Shown: positions 1 to 11,384, numbered from the stretch's first letter. The stretch is 64,000 bases of DNA from Hyparrhenia diplandra (GCA_015847255.1 JADLZK010006507.1:434001-498000), one strand, 5' to 3'. Numbers and translations are program-made. The notes: a model not told the origin generated them from the sequence alone.

Positions 1-460
1 TTAAAAGAGAGTGTTGCCGCTTTGGATCACGTACACGCAGCTAGGTACTTTGACGCTTGGTGCCAATTGTTTATCAACAATCTGGCCACTGGCAGCTTTC
101 TTCCGATCACAGTCAGCATTAAAATAGCCTAATTAGAATGATCTGGCGTTTAAGAATGGTCATCGAGTCAGAGCCATATGACCAGTGGATGGCCACTAAG
201 TGGCACTGATTTGGTTGACTGCACCATCGAGTTGGCATTTAGCCTCATATGGCCGGTGGCAATCCGCAGCTGACACTGCTTCGGTGGACGACACAGCTAA
301 TGCTTGCGAAATTGGCTCTGATGCTGAAACTGGATATATTTTTTCTAGCTTTTTGCGACTTGAGAAACTGGCTACATAAGGATAAACTGCTCTGACTTCT
401 TCATGTTCAAGACTAATTAGAAATTGTTATGACCGGCAAAGTCCATGAGAGACGCTGCAA
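1..460 (+). pseudogene. Downstream part of promoter-module family 1, truncated by window edge
   Basis: The first 350 bases match, with many small differences, the sequence downstream of the TATA boxes at 3,076 and 6,143: the same order of phrases occurs at 3,250-3,330 and 6,298-6,600, including the repeated CATATGGCC motif. It is therefore the 3' part of another copy whose promoter lies left of the window. Bases 340-410 also match 7,075-7,125, which extends the alignment. Stops break every frame. No product recognised; the call rests on repeat homology only. Confidence 0.5.
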
Positions 461-994
461 CAGAAGGAGTGGCTGAATGCAGCATGCTGCGCGAGAACGA
501 CGCAGCACGCGGTCACCAGCACGCCATGGCCACCAGGCCAAGTCAGAATCCTAGTTCCTAGCATCTGCTCTTTGAATATTTTCCTAGAAGTCAGGCATGT
601 CTAGTGTGAGTTTTGTATAAGTATGGAACACTATTGCCATTACAAAGATCAGCCAGAGATTGAGATTAATCTCTCTCGCTCCCTCGCGAGTGTTGCCATC
701 CAGTTCGTGTGTTTGTCTTGATCTGTCAGCGCCCCAGCCGATGGTCCGCAGCTGCATACCGGCCACGACGTCTAATCTCTCACCCCCTACGCTCTATTCA
801 GCCTAAGCTAACAGTGATGTACTGCAGTCGTTTCTGAATTGGCAAACTAAACTGCCTATAATATACAAATTTTCTAGTATTATCCATCCATTCATCCTAC
901 CTATATGATTCGTTTCTGAATTGGTGCCTATAATTATATTGTTATGATTAACTCTTGATGCATCCCGTAAGAGTCGTTAACGTCTTGTGCCCAG

Positions 995-2613
995 TGTTGG
1001 TAAATCTAACGTCACTATAACTTAAGGTGGAGTTAATCTCACCTCGGGCTATATGCCATCAAAAGATACTCGGTGTGGTTCATCTCTTAACACTACTATG
1101 TGCTAGGTTGTCATCCCCAGCAGTAATGCTAGGAAATGCATGTGTGATACTTGTGATATGTGTTGTTTGCAATCTAATAAAATAAATATAAAAGGTCTAT
1201 CCAGTTTAATACGGATATAAATACCATTTGTAGCATTTCACCGGAGTAATCCAGGTTTTGTCATTTATATTTTACCACAGGGAGGAATAATCTAAGGTGG
1301 GTGCAATCATAATTAATAAGTGGCATACTTATGAAAGATTCTGTTACTAGTGCTTACTTTAGCAGGGGTTAAACCAATAATGATAAAGATATGATAATGA
1401 TAAATAAAGGCGTAGAGGCATCACACACGAGAGCATGAGAGAATAACTACTAAGTTAGACTTAACATAGGATTACTTTAAGAGGCCGGAATTCATCTATA
1501 GCATTTAATCTACTAAGTCATTACATCTACTCTAAGGCATATGTTATCATCTATAGTATAGTAGACTCTAGATCATGTATCCGAACGACTCTCAAGGAAA
1601 ATCAAGAGTGAAACAAGATATTCCCCATAATCAATGTCCACGTGTCTTATAAACGGAGGGTGGATTCCAAAGGACTCAACAGTGCATCACGCCCGCGATC
1701 TACCACACGGCCCGGAGTATAAGGTGCATTTGCGGGTAAATCATATATAAGCACCACGCTTACATAAATATCTTTACCACCTAACCCACTTTCGAGTATT
1801 GAATTAGGCGCTCTACAAATAGATACATATATCTATCATAAACTACATCTATATCAATCATACTATTAGAATAAAGTAAGAACATAGCAAACAAACACAT
1901 ATTATTAATAAAGTGCAAAAGTCATAGATACAAGATTATTCATACCGTAGTATTTGAAGATCAAGAACTACGGGTAGGCACACCCAGCTCTAATTGTATA
2001 AATGCGCTAATCAACTTGGATGAACTAGAACTAGATAAACTAGAACTAGAACTAGTAGCTAACTCTAATCTCTGGTGGAGAACTCTCTTCTACTTCGGCC
2101 TGACTTTGGTTTACAATGAACTATTATGAATTACAACAGAATTAGGGTTTAACCACGGGGCAGATGGTCTTCTTATATAGGCCTTGGTGATGAACGATGA
2201 CCATTGGATCAAACCGACCTTCAACAACGGCGTAGATACAACCACAAGGTTAGTCAACCAACATAGGAAGCTGAGGCTGACCGGAGGGGCCCCACCGGCG
2301 GCCGCGAGAGGGCTCTGGCGGGCCTGTCCCCGCCCTTTACGTCTTCGGGTTTCTTCCGGTGTCCTCTGGTTCCTTCTAGAATGTTTTAGTTCACTTTCGG
2401 ATCGAAATTCTTCTACGGTAAATCTCCTTATTGTTTGGGGGTTTTCTCTCAGTTTTCCAGCATTTTTTGTTAAGTCCCCGAAAAAAATACAAATCACCAA
2501 AACTCATGGAACTTTGTCGTCAGTATAACACCTATTCTATGCATTTTATTCTTCTTATATCCTTATTTTATCTCTTGTTGACATATAAAAATATAGGATA
2601 ACAGGCGTCAACA
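995..2613 (-). mobile_element. Solo LTR of an Athila-type Gypsy element
   Basis: The 1,619-bp segment begins TGTTGG and ends GTCAACA, the same termini as the full-length Athila-type LTRs at 26,959 and 33,595. It shares internal phrases with them, for example the stretch around 1,230-1,300 that resembles 27,145-27,210. CCAG flanks both sides (991-994 and 2,614-2,617). The flanks join into a sequence that matches the uninterrupted paralogous site near 8,590 (GCCCAGTTA), so the boundaries are well supported. No internal domain is present, so this is a recombined solo LTR. Orientation is inferred from the minus-strand relatives. Confidence 0.75.
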
Positions 2614-2689
2614 CCAGTTACAAGGTGGCTGTTTTAAAGTACTCGTAATTGGGGATTTGGTCGTGTCTCTGAAATACTGTACTCAATTT

Positions 2690-2935
2690 TTAATAGTTTA
2701 TTAATGTGTATGAGTTTCAAAGAAAAAAAAAATGAAGCAACAGGTGACTAGAACAGGAGAGGAAGAAAGAAATCAAGAAGGCAAAATCACTGAAGGTCGC
2801 TGCTAAATCAGCATGGCCGCTAAACCAGGGCGTGGAGGCAGACGTTCATTTGACTTAACCAAGCTATAACTGGGTGCTGTGAAACACGCGTGAAAATCTA
2901 CCTGATATAGTAACCCCACCTATTTCATTAAATTA
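2690..2935 (-). pseudogene. 3' flank remnant of a DUF6598-type gene
   Basis: This segment aligns with the sequence downstream of the DUF6598 pseudogene at 8,840-9,690 (compare 8,600-8,850) and with 5,680-5,830. Shared phrases include the AAGAAGGCAAAATCAC motif. On the minus strand its right end keeps only a trace of the family C-terminus. It is probably the 3' UTR of a copy whose coding part was lost when promoter module 1 became joined to it. The same junction recurs near 5,990, which suggests the junction was duplicated as a block. Confidence 0.35.
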
Positions 2936-2939
2936 TTTT

Positions 2940-3420
2940 GAGTAAATACCATCTGTATTTTTCCATTCAATCTGTCTGATGGACGGCCCATAACTTTTCT
3001 AACCACAACAACTATTTCTCATAAATAAGACATAAATTAATTACCTACCAATCAATAAAATCTATACAGATGCAGTATAAATATGGCATCAGACTTGCCT
3101 ATACAATACGTGCTATGGATCTCTTCACAAAGCCACATATGACCTTGATAGAGTCTATCCTTTTGCTGGACATATTAGTGTCAGTGGATGAGAGAATTGG
3201 AGAATAAAAAAACATGAGGCATAGGAATTTGAGACATCGAGAACAAGCTGATTCAAAAGAGAGTGCTGCCACTCCGGATCATGGACATCTGGGGCAACTA
3301 ATTTACGCTTGGTGACAATAGTTTATTAGCATTCTGGCCACAAACATGACGCCGTCTTCTGCCAGAAAACGCCATGCCTCACACAGTTGGTCCGCTCCTG
3401 CAGGCAGGCAACCCGCCTCT
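2940..3420 (+). other. Promoter-module family 1, copy at 3.0 kb
   Basis: A TATA box (TATAAATA, 3,076-3,083) follows a CCAAT-containing segment shared by the family copies. About 130 bp further on, an ATG at 3,212 opens a short frame (starting MRHRNLRHREQ) that runs about 35 codons to a stop. The copies at 4,475, 5,014, 6,143 and 11,478 repeat this arrangement with similar first residues (NLRH or its frame variants), but the frames diverge and break. This looks like the 5' end of a duplicated transcription unit. I do not recognise the product; it may be a decayed gene or a non-coding transcript. Confidence 0.4.
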
Positions 3421-3544
3421 GGGCAGGCTACTTTCCACCTCATCAAGATATAAACATCAGCGATGTTTGGTGCGTTTATTCACAATATAATAATCTAGTT
3501 TCATCAACCTCTGTTTTGTAAACTCTATGCCATTCATGCAACTT

Positions 3545-3850
3545 CCATGCACCAGCTTGCCAACATCAATGGAATCATTTTAGGTGGGGCACTAACCCCT
3601 CTGATGACGCCTTCAAAAAAAAAAAATGGCAGCCAAGGTGCACTTTGTTTGAACTATAATCCTGTAATCTTTTCTGGTGTCCACAAAAACTCGTTTTCAA
3701 TAAAGTGGGGGGCCTAAGTTGCCTTGGTCTACAGATAACCAGCCAGAGTGTACATTTAGCACAGTGCCTCGAACTTGCACATGGTTGACTGCACCATTTC
3801 AAGCAAGCAGTTTCCTCTATGTGTGTGATATAAATTTGGATAACTACATT
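3545..3850 (-). pseudogene. Fragment homologous to 8,340-8,520, DUF6598 neighbourhood
   Basis: The segment aligns with 8,340-8,520, with shared phrases such as TTTGAAC.ATAATC.TGTA and TGGTCTACA.ATAACCAG. In the 8-kb copy this block lies just upstream, on the minus strand, of recognisable DUF6598 sequence, so it may be a 5' exon or leader of that gene family. Frames are broken in both copies and no domain is visible here. An A-run at about 3,617-3,628 splits the alignment. Confidence 0.3.
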
Positions 3851-3855
3851 TTTGG

Positions 3856-4351
3856 GAGGCACTAATGTTTTATATTATTTTTGAGCATCTTAACGCCCTT
3901 AATTGAAAAAACTCAAAATTATAAAGTTTTAGATCTCATTGAGAGGTACAAATTTGATATAAAAAATATCTTCATTTGACTCCATACAGAGATATAATAA
4001 ATTTCTAAGTGCTAGTACACGATTATTATGGTGCTAAACTTTTATATTACTTTTACTGTGCATCTTAACCTCCTCAAATGAAAAGACTTAAAACTAGAGA
4101 GTTATAGATCTCATCGAGATCTACAATTTTCATACAAAAATCATCTTATTGAAGAGTTATGATTTTTCATGTTGGATCTCACGCCACCTATAACCGGGAG
4201 TGGCATGAGAACACCCAACTTTCAAAAAGTCATAACTCTTCAATACGATGTTGTATGAAGATAATTTTACATGAAAGTTATAGATTTTGTTTATTTTTTT
4301 CATTTGAGAATGCACACATTTTAAAACTAATATAAAATTTCAGCACCTCAA
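3856..4351. mobile_element. MITE-like foldback element with a duplicated left arm
   Basis: The ends are inverted: GAGGCACTAATGTTTTATAT at the left pairs imperfectly with the reverse complement of the right end (AATATAAAATTTCAGCACCTC). From 4,030 to 4,349 the sequence folds back over almost its whole length, with the turn near 4,190 (TCTCACGCCAC against GTGGCATGAGA). Bases 3,858-3,985 are a second, diverged copy of the left arm (compare 4,030-4,160). There is no coding capacity and no clear target duplication, so the superfamily is not assigned. Confidence 0.65.
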
Positions 4352-4360
4352 TATTGTCTT

Positions 4361-4935
4361 ACCACTTATATTAGTTTCTTTTCGATGAATAGTCCATATT
4401 TACACTGCAAAACTGTCGACAAAATAAACATAAATGAGTTGTGTACCAATCAATAAAACCCATATCAATGCTAGTATAAATACGGCACCAAGCACCCATG
4501 AACATTACTACTATCTCTGAACAAAGCCACACACAACCACGATAGTGCCTCTGCTCCTTCCGGTTAAGCATAAACAAATATGTATAAAGGCGACGAGACA
4601 GACAGAACAAGAAAAGAAAACAAAAAAAAAAAAAAAAAAAATGAGGTGTGGGAATTTGAGGCACCAGGAAAGAGGCATACGCTTATGCTTGCCTTCTCCC
4701 AGCATCGGCAATTCTAGATCGAATCGTTGAACAATGTCCTGGCCACCGGACGGTCTCTCAGAACGACAGCCAGCCATTCAGAGATAGTGGGGTTGAGAAT
4801 GGTTATCCAGCGGGCACCATATGCCGCTGGCAGGCCAATCCGGGCACTGTAGAGTGTGGACACTGCTGTTGCCACGTGAGACAGATCTGCGAGGTGGCAT
4901 TAGCCAGCGAGTGCAGGCATTAGCTTGCTCGCTCT
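4361..4935 (+). other. Promoter-module family 1, subtype b, copy at 4.4 kb
   Basis: TATAAATA at 4,475-4,482 is preceded by a CCAATCAATAAAACC block. The copy matches 11,385-11,990 more closely than the other family members, including the start TTACCACTTATATTAGTTTC and the downstream CACTGTAGAGTGTGGACACT phrase. A 61-codon open frame (4,545-4,730) crosses an 18-20 nt A-run and is not conserved in length with the other copies, so coding status is doubtful. The A-run at about 4,622 may be a sequencing-sensitive site. Confidence 0.4.
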
Positions 4936-4959
4936 TCTGCTCGAACTAGGGCACTGGGC

Positions 4960-5255
4960 AGATCCGGTGTAAATTAGTTGCCTTGCAATCCACAAAACCC
5001 ATACCAACAACCGTATAAATATGGCGCCACGCACTTGCATGAGCAAATAGGAGGACAAGACAAAACATGAAAAGAGGAAAAAAAAACATGTGGCGTGGGA
5101 ATTTGAGGCACCGGAAAATAGGCAGAAAGAGAGATGTGTTGTTCTCGTGCATGCAGTACTACGGACGCGTCGACGACACTGGATTGGCAAAGTTCATTCT
5201 AAACACTCTGCCAAACACGTCACTCATGGCTGAAGCTGTGGCTCTGGCGTAGGCA
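4960..5255 (+). other. Promoter-module family 1, copy at 5.0 kb
   Basis: TATAAATA at 5,014-5,021 is followed by an open frame of 61 codons (5,067-5,252) containing the family NLRHR motif near residue 12. The upstream CAATCCACAAAACCCATA block matches the other promoter copies. Downstream sequence is not shared with the 3.0- and 6.1-kb copies beyond about 5,150. The frame has no recognised domain. It is either a truncated family member or chance coding. Confidence 0.35.
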
Positions 5256-5274
5256 GCTCAATGAAAATGATTGC

Positions 5275-5585
5275 AACAATCCATGGGATTGGGAAATCAA
5301 GAGCTTCATCAACTACACGTCAAGAAACAACACCAAGATATTCAAGGTCTGTCGAAAGCAAAATATCACCCCACACATCCTAGCTACTCCGGCCTTTGCC
5401 TCATCTAGCACATCTTGTTCGTCAATCCAGATTATTACATGTAACAACTCTACTCATGTAAACAACTGTCCCAGAGCGATAGCCTTGCACTCTGTAACTG
5501 GTTATTCATTCACCATCATTGCAGCTCAATGCTGCTAAAGAATAAAGTCTGCTCTTCATCAAAGTCAAAGTCAAAAAAAAAAAAA
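5275..5585 (+). mobile_element. Possible retroposed 3' end with poly(A)
   Basis: The segment ends with AATAAAG (5,541-5,547) about 25 nt before a 13-nt A-run (5,573-5,585), the layout of a reverse-transcribed mRNA or LINE 3' end. It has no match to the surrounding duplicated modules. I cannot place the 5' boundary or a target duplication, so whether it is a LINE tail, a processed pseudogene or a resident 3' UTR is open. Confidence 0.3.
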
Positions 5586-5689
5586 CATCTGCCATGGCAC
5601 TCGGCGAGTGGCAGCATACTGCAAGCGCAAACATGAGCAACTTGTTAGGCAGTGTGCTTTTCCAAGAATGCATAACTTCAAGAGGGGAG

Positions 5690-6005
5690 AAAAAAAATCA
5701 AGAAGGCAAAATCACTGAATGTCGCCACTAATTCGGCATCAGCAAGTTCTTGATGTCATTAGGGTGACCAATCTAATTAATAACTGGGTGCCATGAAATT
5801 TGTGTGAAGATTTACTTGATACCTAATATTCACTGAAGTACATTTCAGGCTAAAAAGTACTCAGACCCAGCACAAAATAAATTAAAACTGTGTATGTGAA
5901 ATTGCAAATTATAGATCCACAAATTAAAAAGCAACTTTATTATGATGCAGAGGCGTGACAGGGAAGTCAAATACTGCACACCTTAACTGAGATAGTATCT
6001 CCAAC
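5690..6005 (-). pseudogene. DUF6598 3' remnant
   Basis: On the minus strand, 5,945-6,010 reads a short GDTISVKV peptide. This corresponds to the TISVKVTWS C-terminus seen in the copy at 8,861-8,920, the conserved end of grass DUF6598 proteins as I recall the family. The rest (5,690-5,940) aligns with the 3' flank of that copy. All upstream coding sequence is missing; module 1 starts immediately to the right. A gene end only, not a gene. Confidence 0.5.
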
Positions 6006-6019
6006 AATTTGATTAAAGT

Positions 6020-6661
6020 AATTTCAGTAAGTAAGTTCCATATTTTGGCCAGTCAATCTATCTTGATGGACGGAGAAAATATTTCTCATAAATTTGACAT
6101 AAATTAGTTACCTACCAATCCATAAAACCTCTATGGATCAAGTATAAATATGGCATCACACTTGCCTATACAATACTATCGATCTCTGCCACATATGACC
6201 TTGATAGGGTCTCTGTTTTTACTGGACATGTTAGGAGAACTGGAAAAAGAAGAAAAAACATGTTTGATAGGAATTTGAGACATTGAGAACATGCTGATTT
6301 GAAAAGGAGTGTTGCCACTCCGGATCATGTACACCCGGTGCAACTAGTTTATGCTTCGTCTGCCAATATTTCATTAACATTCAGGCTACTGACGGGTTTC
6401 TCTGGTCTCCATATGGCCAGTGGCCAGTCAGCACGCGGCACTGATTTTGCTCTGGGCACTAGCACTATCCAGTGGGCGCCATATGGATGGTGGCCAATCC
6501 TCAAGCTCCACTACTTTGATGGAGGACACTACAAGTTTGTTTTAATGAAGAAAAGACACAGCAAGCTAGTGCCGCAAACATTAGCACTGATGCTAAAACT
6601 AGCTGTGATCAACTATGATCTTGTAATCTTGAGACATGTATCTGTTTTTGCTTTGACTTAG
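6020..6661 (+). other. Promoter-module family 1, copy at 6.1 kb with 120-codon frame
   Basis: TATAAATA at 6,143-6,150 follows the family CCAATCCATAAAACC block. The longest frame of the family lies at 6,299-6,661 (120 codons). It covers the block shared with 1-350 and 3,246-3,330, including a repeated (A/G)PYGWW-like and HMASGQS-like sequence from the CATATGG motifs. No signal peptide, membrane segment or known domain is visible. Homologous copies are out of frame, so this may be a chance survivor. Confidence 0.4.
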
Positions 6662-6975
6662 AGTTGAGCCTGACCTGGGTCACTTGGATCCTCTCGGGCG
6701 CGTCTGTAAGGACGCCATGGCGTCTGCTGAAGGCGGCGGGTGATCGTGGTGAGCCTTGGCTGCCAAAATATCGTGTGGGATGGCACACGAAGGAGATCAT
6801 GGCGGGCATCGCGGAATGGCGAGGCTAGCTCGGCCATTCCTTTTACTTCCAGCATGCATTTCTATTCTTCGGATCCCACTGTGTATAAGTAAGGGAAGTC
6901 TATCAAGAAAACGTTGAGGCAGTTTGCCAAGGCACAAAAACACAGCGTCCCTCTGTCCGTTTACAGTTTATCAGA

Positions 6976-6980
<5 letters not shown>

Positions 6981-7042
<62 letters not shown>
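6981..7042. repeat. Compound (TG)n(AG)n microsatellite
   Basis: There are 14 TG dinucleotides (6,981-7,008) directly followed by 17 AG dinucleotides (7,009-7,042), both uninterrupted. It lies in a segment (about 6,620-7,060) absent from the paralogous copy at 1-410, so it probably arrived with, or grew inside, an insertion of uncertain type. Confidence 0.95.
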
Positions 7043-7045
<3 letters not shown>

Positions 7046-7255
7046 ATCGGAGTTTAGTCCGGCCACTGGAGAGTTTCCGGCTCACACTAGCAACATAAGG
7101 ATAACCTGCCCCGATCTCTTCGTGTTCAAAACTGTGTAGGTTTGTACTGCTGCTGCTTACTAGTATTATTCTATCATTGGTCCTACCTATACCATTGAAT
7201 TATAGATACAAATATTAAAAGCAAATGTATTGTGAAACAGAGACAAGACAGGTAA

Positions 7256-7641
7256 TGTTAGTTAATCTGTTGCATCGATATGTAATCTTTCATTCGAGTT
7301 AGTTAGCATTGGAGTCAGTTAGATACGATTGGTGACATGCCTGATCGTAATCTACCCGGAGTCATCGGTTGCTCACGCCGTGACGTGCCTGGCACATGAG
7401 GCGTGCGCGCCGCGGAGACGGCGTCGCGCACCAGCTCGGCACGGCGTGGGAGTCTGTATCGACCAAGTCTATAAATAAAGAAGTGAAGGGTCGCAACAAG
7501 CTGCATGATTTGCAGCAACATATCGTTCTTCAATTATCTTTGTTTATCTTCCAGTTTACATCTACTCACCAGGGTTCGTGGTCACCACGACGCCATTCGT
7601 CGTCGACGTTCCAGCGTAGTTCCGTCATTCGCGCTCCAACA
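7256..7641. mobile_element. Solo LTR, 386 bp, with GGTAA target duplication
   Basis: The segment begins TGTTAG and ends CCAACA, and is bracketed by a perfect 5-bp duplication GGTAA (7,251-7,255 and 7,642-7,646). Joining the flanks restores a sequence aligned with the uninterrupted paralog near 5,950-5,990. A TATA-like TATAAATAAA occurs at about 7,470. No internal domain remains, so recombination between the two LTRs of a full element is the likely origin. It landed just beyond the C-terminal codons of the DUF6598 pseudogene at 7.7 kb. Confidence 0.85.
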
Positions 7642-7659
7642 GGTAAGTCATCAAATACA

Positions 7660-8290
7660 TCTACTGGATCAGTTGACCTTCACGGAGATATTGTAGCAGC
7701 CTTGAGCTTTAATCTGTCTTCTGGCACATCCATATAGCTTAGCTCCAATCTCGATTTGTCCAGTTTTTGGTTCCATGATTCACATCGCTAACAACACTAG
7801 AGTCCAGAAGTATCGCAGTTCTGAACGAGACAACACGCCCAAACCTTCTAGGAGCCCTGGCTGAGCAACCACACCACTAAAAAGCTCTATCTCAGTATCT
7901 CTTCGTGGAAACCAATGGCATCTACAAAGGAACTAAGAGACAGACTTAAACCAGTTTGTACTAGTACTTGTGATATAACAACTTCCACTATTACCTCCGC
8001 TGCATACCCGAGAACTTATCGCGAAAGTCAGATGATGAACCGCGTCACCAAAGCCGCCAGATCCGCTATTTGATCGGTTTCCATGCTATACAGGTAGGGC
8101 AAGAGCATGGTAACAATGCCCCATGGATCAGTGTTAGATTATCTTCATCACGCTCTTCAGTCTTAATAACCCTCAAGTCGAACTCTATCACCGATATGGT
8201 TGCCTCTCTTGGGACAGTCAGCCACAGGGCCCCAATGATTTAAACTGTCCCGAATGACAGAGAATCTAGTACCATGAAAGGTTCAGACAA
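7660..8290 (-). pseudogene. DUF6598-family pseudogene, copy B
   Basis: Reading the minus strand, 8,216-8,130 gives an open stretch with ISVIEFDLRVIKTEE followed by DEDNLTLIHG. This corresponds to the conserved central motif of grass DUF6598 proteins (roughly IEFDMRIK..E..DDLQLIDG, from memory of the family). Further on, 7,732-7,670 gives CARRQIK and ISVKV, the C-terminal motif. Between them the frame is broken by several stops and shifts. The copy aligns with 8,860-9,330. Function of the family is unknown. The N-terminal half is missing or diverged. Confidence 0.6.
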
Positions 8291-8839
8291 CTTCAATAGG
8301 GATATGTTGCTATATATACTGATATAACAGTTAGATACAAATTGCAAGCATTAATAAGACAACCAGAAGGATTTCCCAACGTGTACACTGTTTGAACAAT
8401 AATCTTGTAGTCTGGTGCCCTTTCGTCTACAAGATAAGTGTGCGTGACCAAAGTTTGATTTGGTCTACAAAATAACCAGTAGAGGATAACATGCAGTGCC
8501 TGAAACACATGACTGAGCACCGTACCATAGTCATATTGTTATGATGTACTCTCTGGATACCCCTCAAGTGCCGTTAAAGTCTTATGCCCAGTTAATATAT
8601 GTATGAGTTTAAGAAAAATGATGAAATAAAGATACAAGTGAGTAGATCAGGAGGGAAACAAAGAAATTAAGAAGGCAAAATCACCAAAGGTGTCCGCTAA
8701 ATCGGCATCAGGAAATATTGCTCAAGGTCGTAGCTGTGACAGGGGCATGCGGGCTCTTGACAAACACATTGACATGGCCAAGCTAATTAATAACTGGGTG
8801 TCGTGAAACACATGACGAGGAATTACCTAATACCTAACA

Positions 8840-9690
8840 ATTTCACTCGAAACATATGACCAGGTCACCTTCACGGAGATAGTACCAGCCTTGAACTTTA
8901 TCTGTCTCCTGGCACATCCATGTAGCATAGCACCAAACTTGATTTATCGAGTTTCGGTTCCATTTGTCCCATGTTCCACCACGACGCATGTGAGCTACCA
9001 ACAACGAAATCCAGACACATCGTAGTTCTGAGCGGGACAGCAATGACGAACCTTCTAAGAGCCCCAGGCTGAGCAACCAGAGTACAAAAAAGTTGCATCA
9101 CTTCATCAAGGACATCAACGAAAAGGAACTTAGAGACGAACTTAAACCACTGCATTGCCACTGTGATGTAATGTAAAAACTTCTATTGTGGCCTCCACGG
9201 CGTACCCAACAACTGCCATAGCCAAATCAGCCATGCCACCAAAGCTGCTGCCGATAACCCGTTGTTTGCCCGGTTCCCATAGTCCTGCACGCTCACCCGT
9301 CTTAACCATCATGACGAACGGTGCTGCATGACAGTGGGGCTGTCCCTTCTGTAGTTCACAATTTAGTTCAGCAGGCCATCAATGTCATCCCATGCCGCAA
9401 TGTATCCGTAGAGCTGTATCGAGCTGGTGCCACTTCTGCAGAAAACAGGACTCTTGGACAACAAAGAGCGAGGAAAACTGGAACATGAATTGTGTATGCG
9501 CCGGATACATTTGGGTTCTTGGAAAACCTCATTGGCTTTAATCGGGTCTCCCTTCTGTCGGTAAGATCGACACGAAGAAGAAGAGTTCTTGGAGACCCTT
9601 GTTCTTGTATATGGCACCATCATTGTAACTGCTATTTTGTAGTGTAAGTAGCGTCCTCAACTCCTCGTACTTCGCCATCGTCCGCTGTCC
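8840..9690 (-). pseudogene. DUF6598-family pseudogene, copy A
   Basis: The most complete copy. On the minus strand an ATG at 9,678 opens about 46 codons. After frameshifts, 9,415-9,366 encodes LYGYIAAWDDIDGLLN, the family's characteristic opening motif. About 9,330-9,170 encodes a GSSFGGMADLAMAVVGYAVEATIEV-type strand region (given in part). The stretch 9,161-8,920 carries LRRFVIAV and the C-terminal CARRQIK..AGTISVKVTWS at 8,920-8,861. Order and spacing match DUF6598, but at least four frame changes exclude a functional product. Upstream residues that might tell a start are not conserved with copy B. Confidence 0.65.
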
Positions 9691-9699
9691 TCAGATTGT

Positions 9700-11380
9700 C
9701 GCCGTCTTACGTTTTTACGTATCGTCGTCCATGCATTGGGATTTTTTACTGCCACAGGAGGCTAATGGAATAAGCCTGATTGTGTTAACAGCATCGGAGA
9801 CTGGAGCTTGTAGTCGCCTACAAGTGCTCGAGCTGTAGGCCACGGACGCAGCTACCGACACAGGGAGAGGCACATCGCAGCTAACTTTATCGATATATCA
9901 TTCTCGGATAGAAATTGCATATCCAACAACTCTTTTTATTAGCCACGAGAGATTGGAAGTGGCCGGCGGCGTCTATTAATGTGGTCACCAACTAGTGGTA
10001 TTAGGTGTGGCCGTGTGGGGAATGGTTTAGGAAGCAATAGAGAGCGTAAATCATCAAACAGATGGGATACCTGTCAGAGTTTCCTGAAACTATTTTTGTA
10101 TTGATACTTATCTGCTGTGTATCCCGAGCCACAGGACGCTATGGTCAGTAGCTCAACAAAAGCTTTAAAGTCTAAAAATTACTTACTCTACTAGTTGAGG
10201 AAGTTTTGACGACTCACGATGAGCGATCCAACGGCTGGATAGACAAAGGCATTAAGAGGCATCTATGGCGAAGGTGTCGGGACTCAAGAGGCATAAGACG
10301 TGTCTATGTTGTTGATTGGTCAATATGCACCATAATGCCTCCGGATGCTTCGAAATTGAGATGATTAGGGCCCAAAAAAGGAGTGGCTATTCTTTTTAAA
10401 TTTTTTATGTAATCAACGGTAAAACAATAAATTCATAATAAAATCATAATGTTTTCAGTAACATAGGTTGGAGTGTATTATTCAAGTACTATAGTTCGCT
10501 TGAACTTATCAACGATGATACAATGTTTTTTCTCTCAGACAACATAGCAGAAGCTGGCATATCAGCCGCAAAAATTATCAGTTTAATTGCCTCGAATGTG
10601 TGGCCCATTTAGGCCAAGAGATATCGTGGCCAGAGGTTAGTTGAAGCATGGAGATTAGGAGCTTGGGTCGATAAACCCCAACCTTGGCAGTGCTAGCGGT
10701 AAGTAGAGGCGCTATAGCGTGGACATACGGAGCCGAGGCGGTTGTACACGACGAGAGGGTAAGTAGAGCATTCGGTCCAGACGAGCTCGGGCGGTCATAA
10801 TGGCTGGTACCCTAACTTGGTGCGAGCGTGATGAAGGTGCAGTACAGATGACCAGGAAGGCGTGGCGCGGGTTGCTTGGTCATGCATGGGGCGTGCAGAT
10901 GCGGGTTGAGAAGAGCATTGAGGAGTGCAGTCACCCAGCTAGCTCGGTCGCTGCACCACTGTTCCAAGAGCAAGTGACATCGTGCGGAAGTTGAGGCAGT
11001 CGGGCTGCAAGAGCTGGGCTGGCCCAAGAGAGGAAGTCCGGACGTATTTGAGAATTCCTGGGCCAGTTTCAGCCTAGGAGAGTAAGAAGGCTGGGCTGAA
11101 AACTGAACCAGGAAAAGTAACAAAAAGAGAAGGGATTCAGGAGATATTTGGCCCCGGAGAGAGCTACAGGGCTGTGCAATGACCATATTATCCATGGATG
11201 AATAAAATCAACAAAAATAATTATTTTGCAGAGGCATTGAGAAGTATCCGCAATGACTGTAGAACAATAAACAATTTGAATTACCCAAAACTATCTCATA
11301 ACCGGTCCATAAGTTTTTTCTAAACAACGCAAAACTAGGAGAAGTGGGCTAATAATTGGGCCCAATATATTAAGCCTAAC
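9700..11380. other. Interval without recognised genes
   Basis: There are short open frames only (for example 10,800-10,994 plus and 10,812-11,195 minus, overlapping shadows of each other), with no motif I recognise. Base composition shifts from mixed to GC-richer at 10,670-11,190. No terminal repeats or A-tails were found. Confidence 0.5.
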
Positions 11381-11384
11381 TTAT

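Noticed and set aside
6620..6960. A possible LTR starting TGTGATCAAC and containing TGTATAAGTAAG
   Set aside because: The segment is absent from the paralog at 1-410, but no matching ends or target duplication could be found, so no element call was made.
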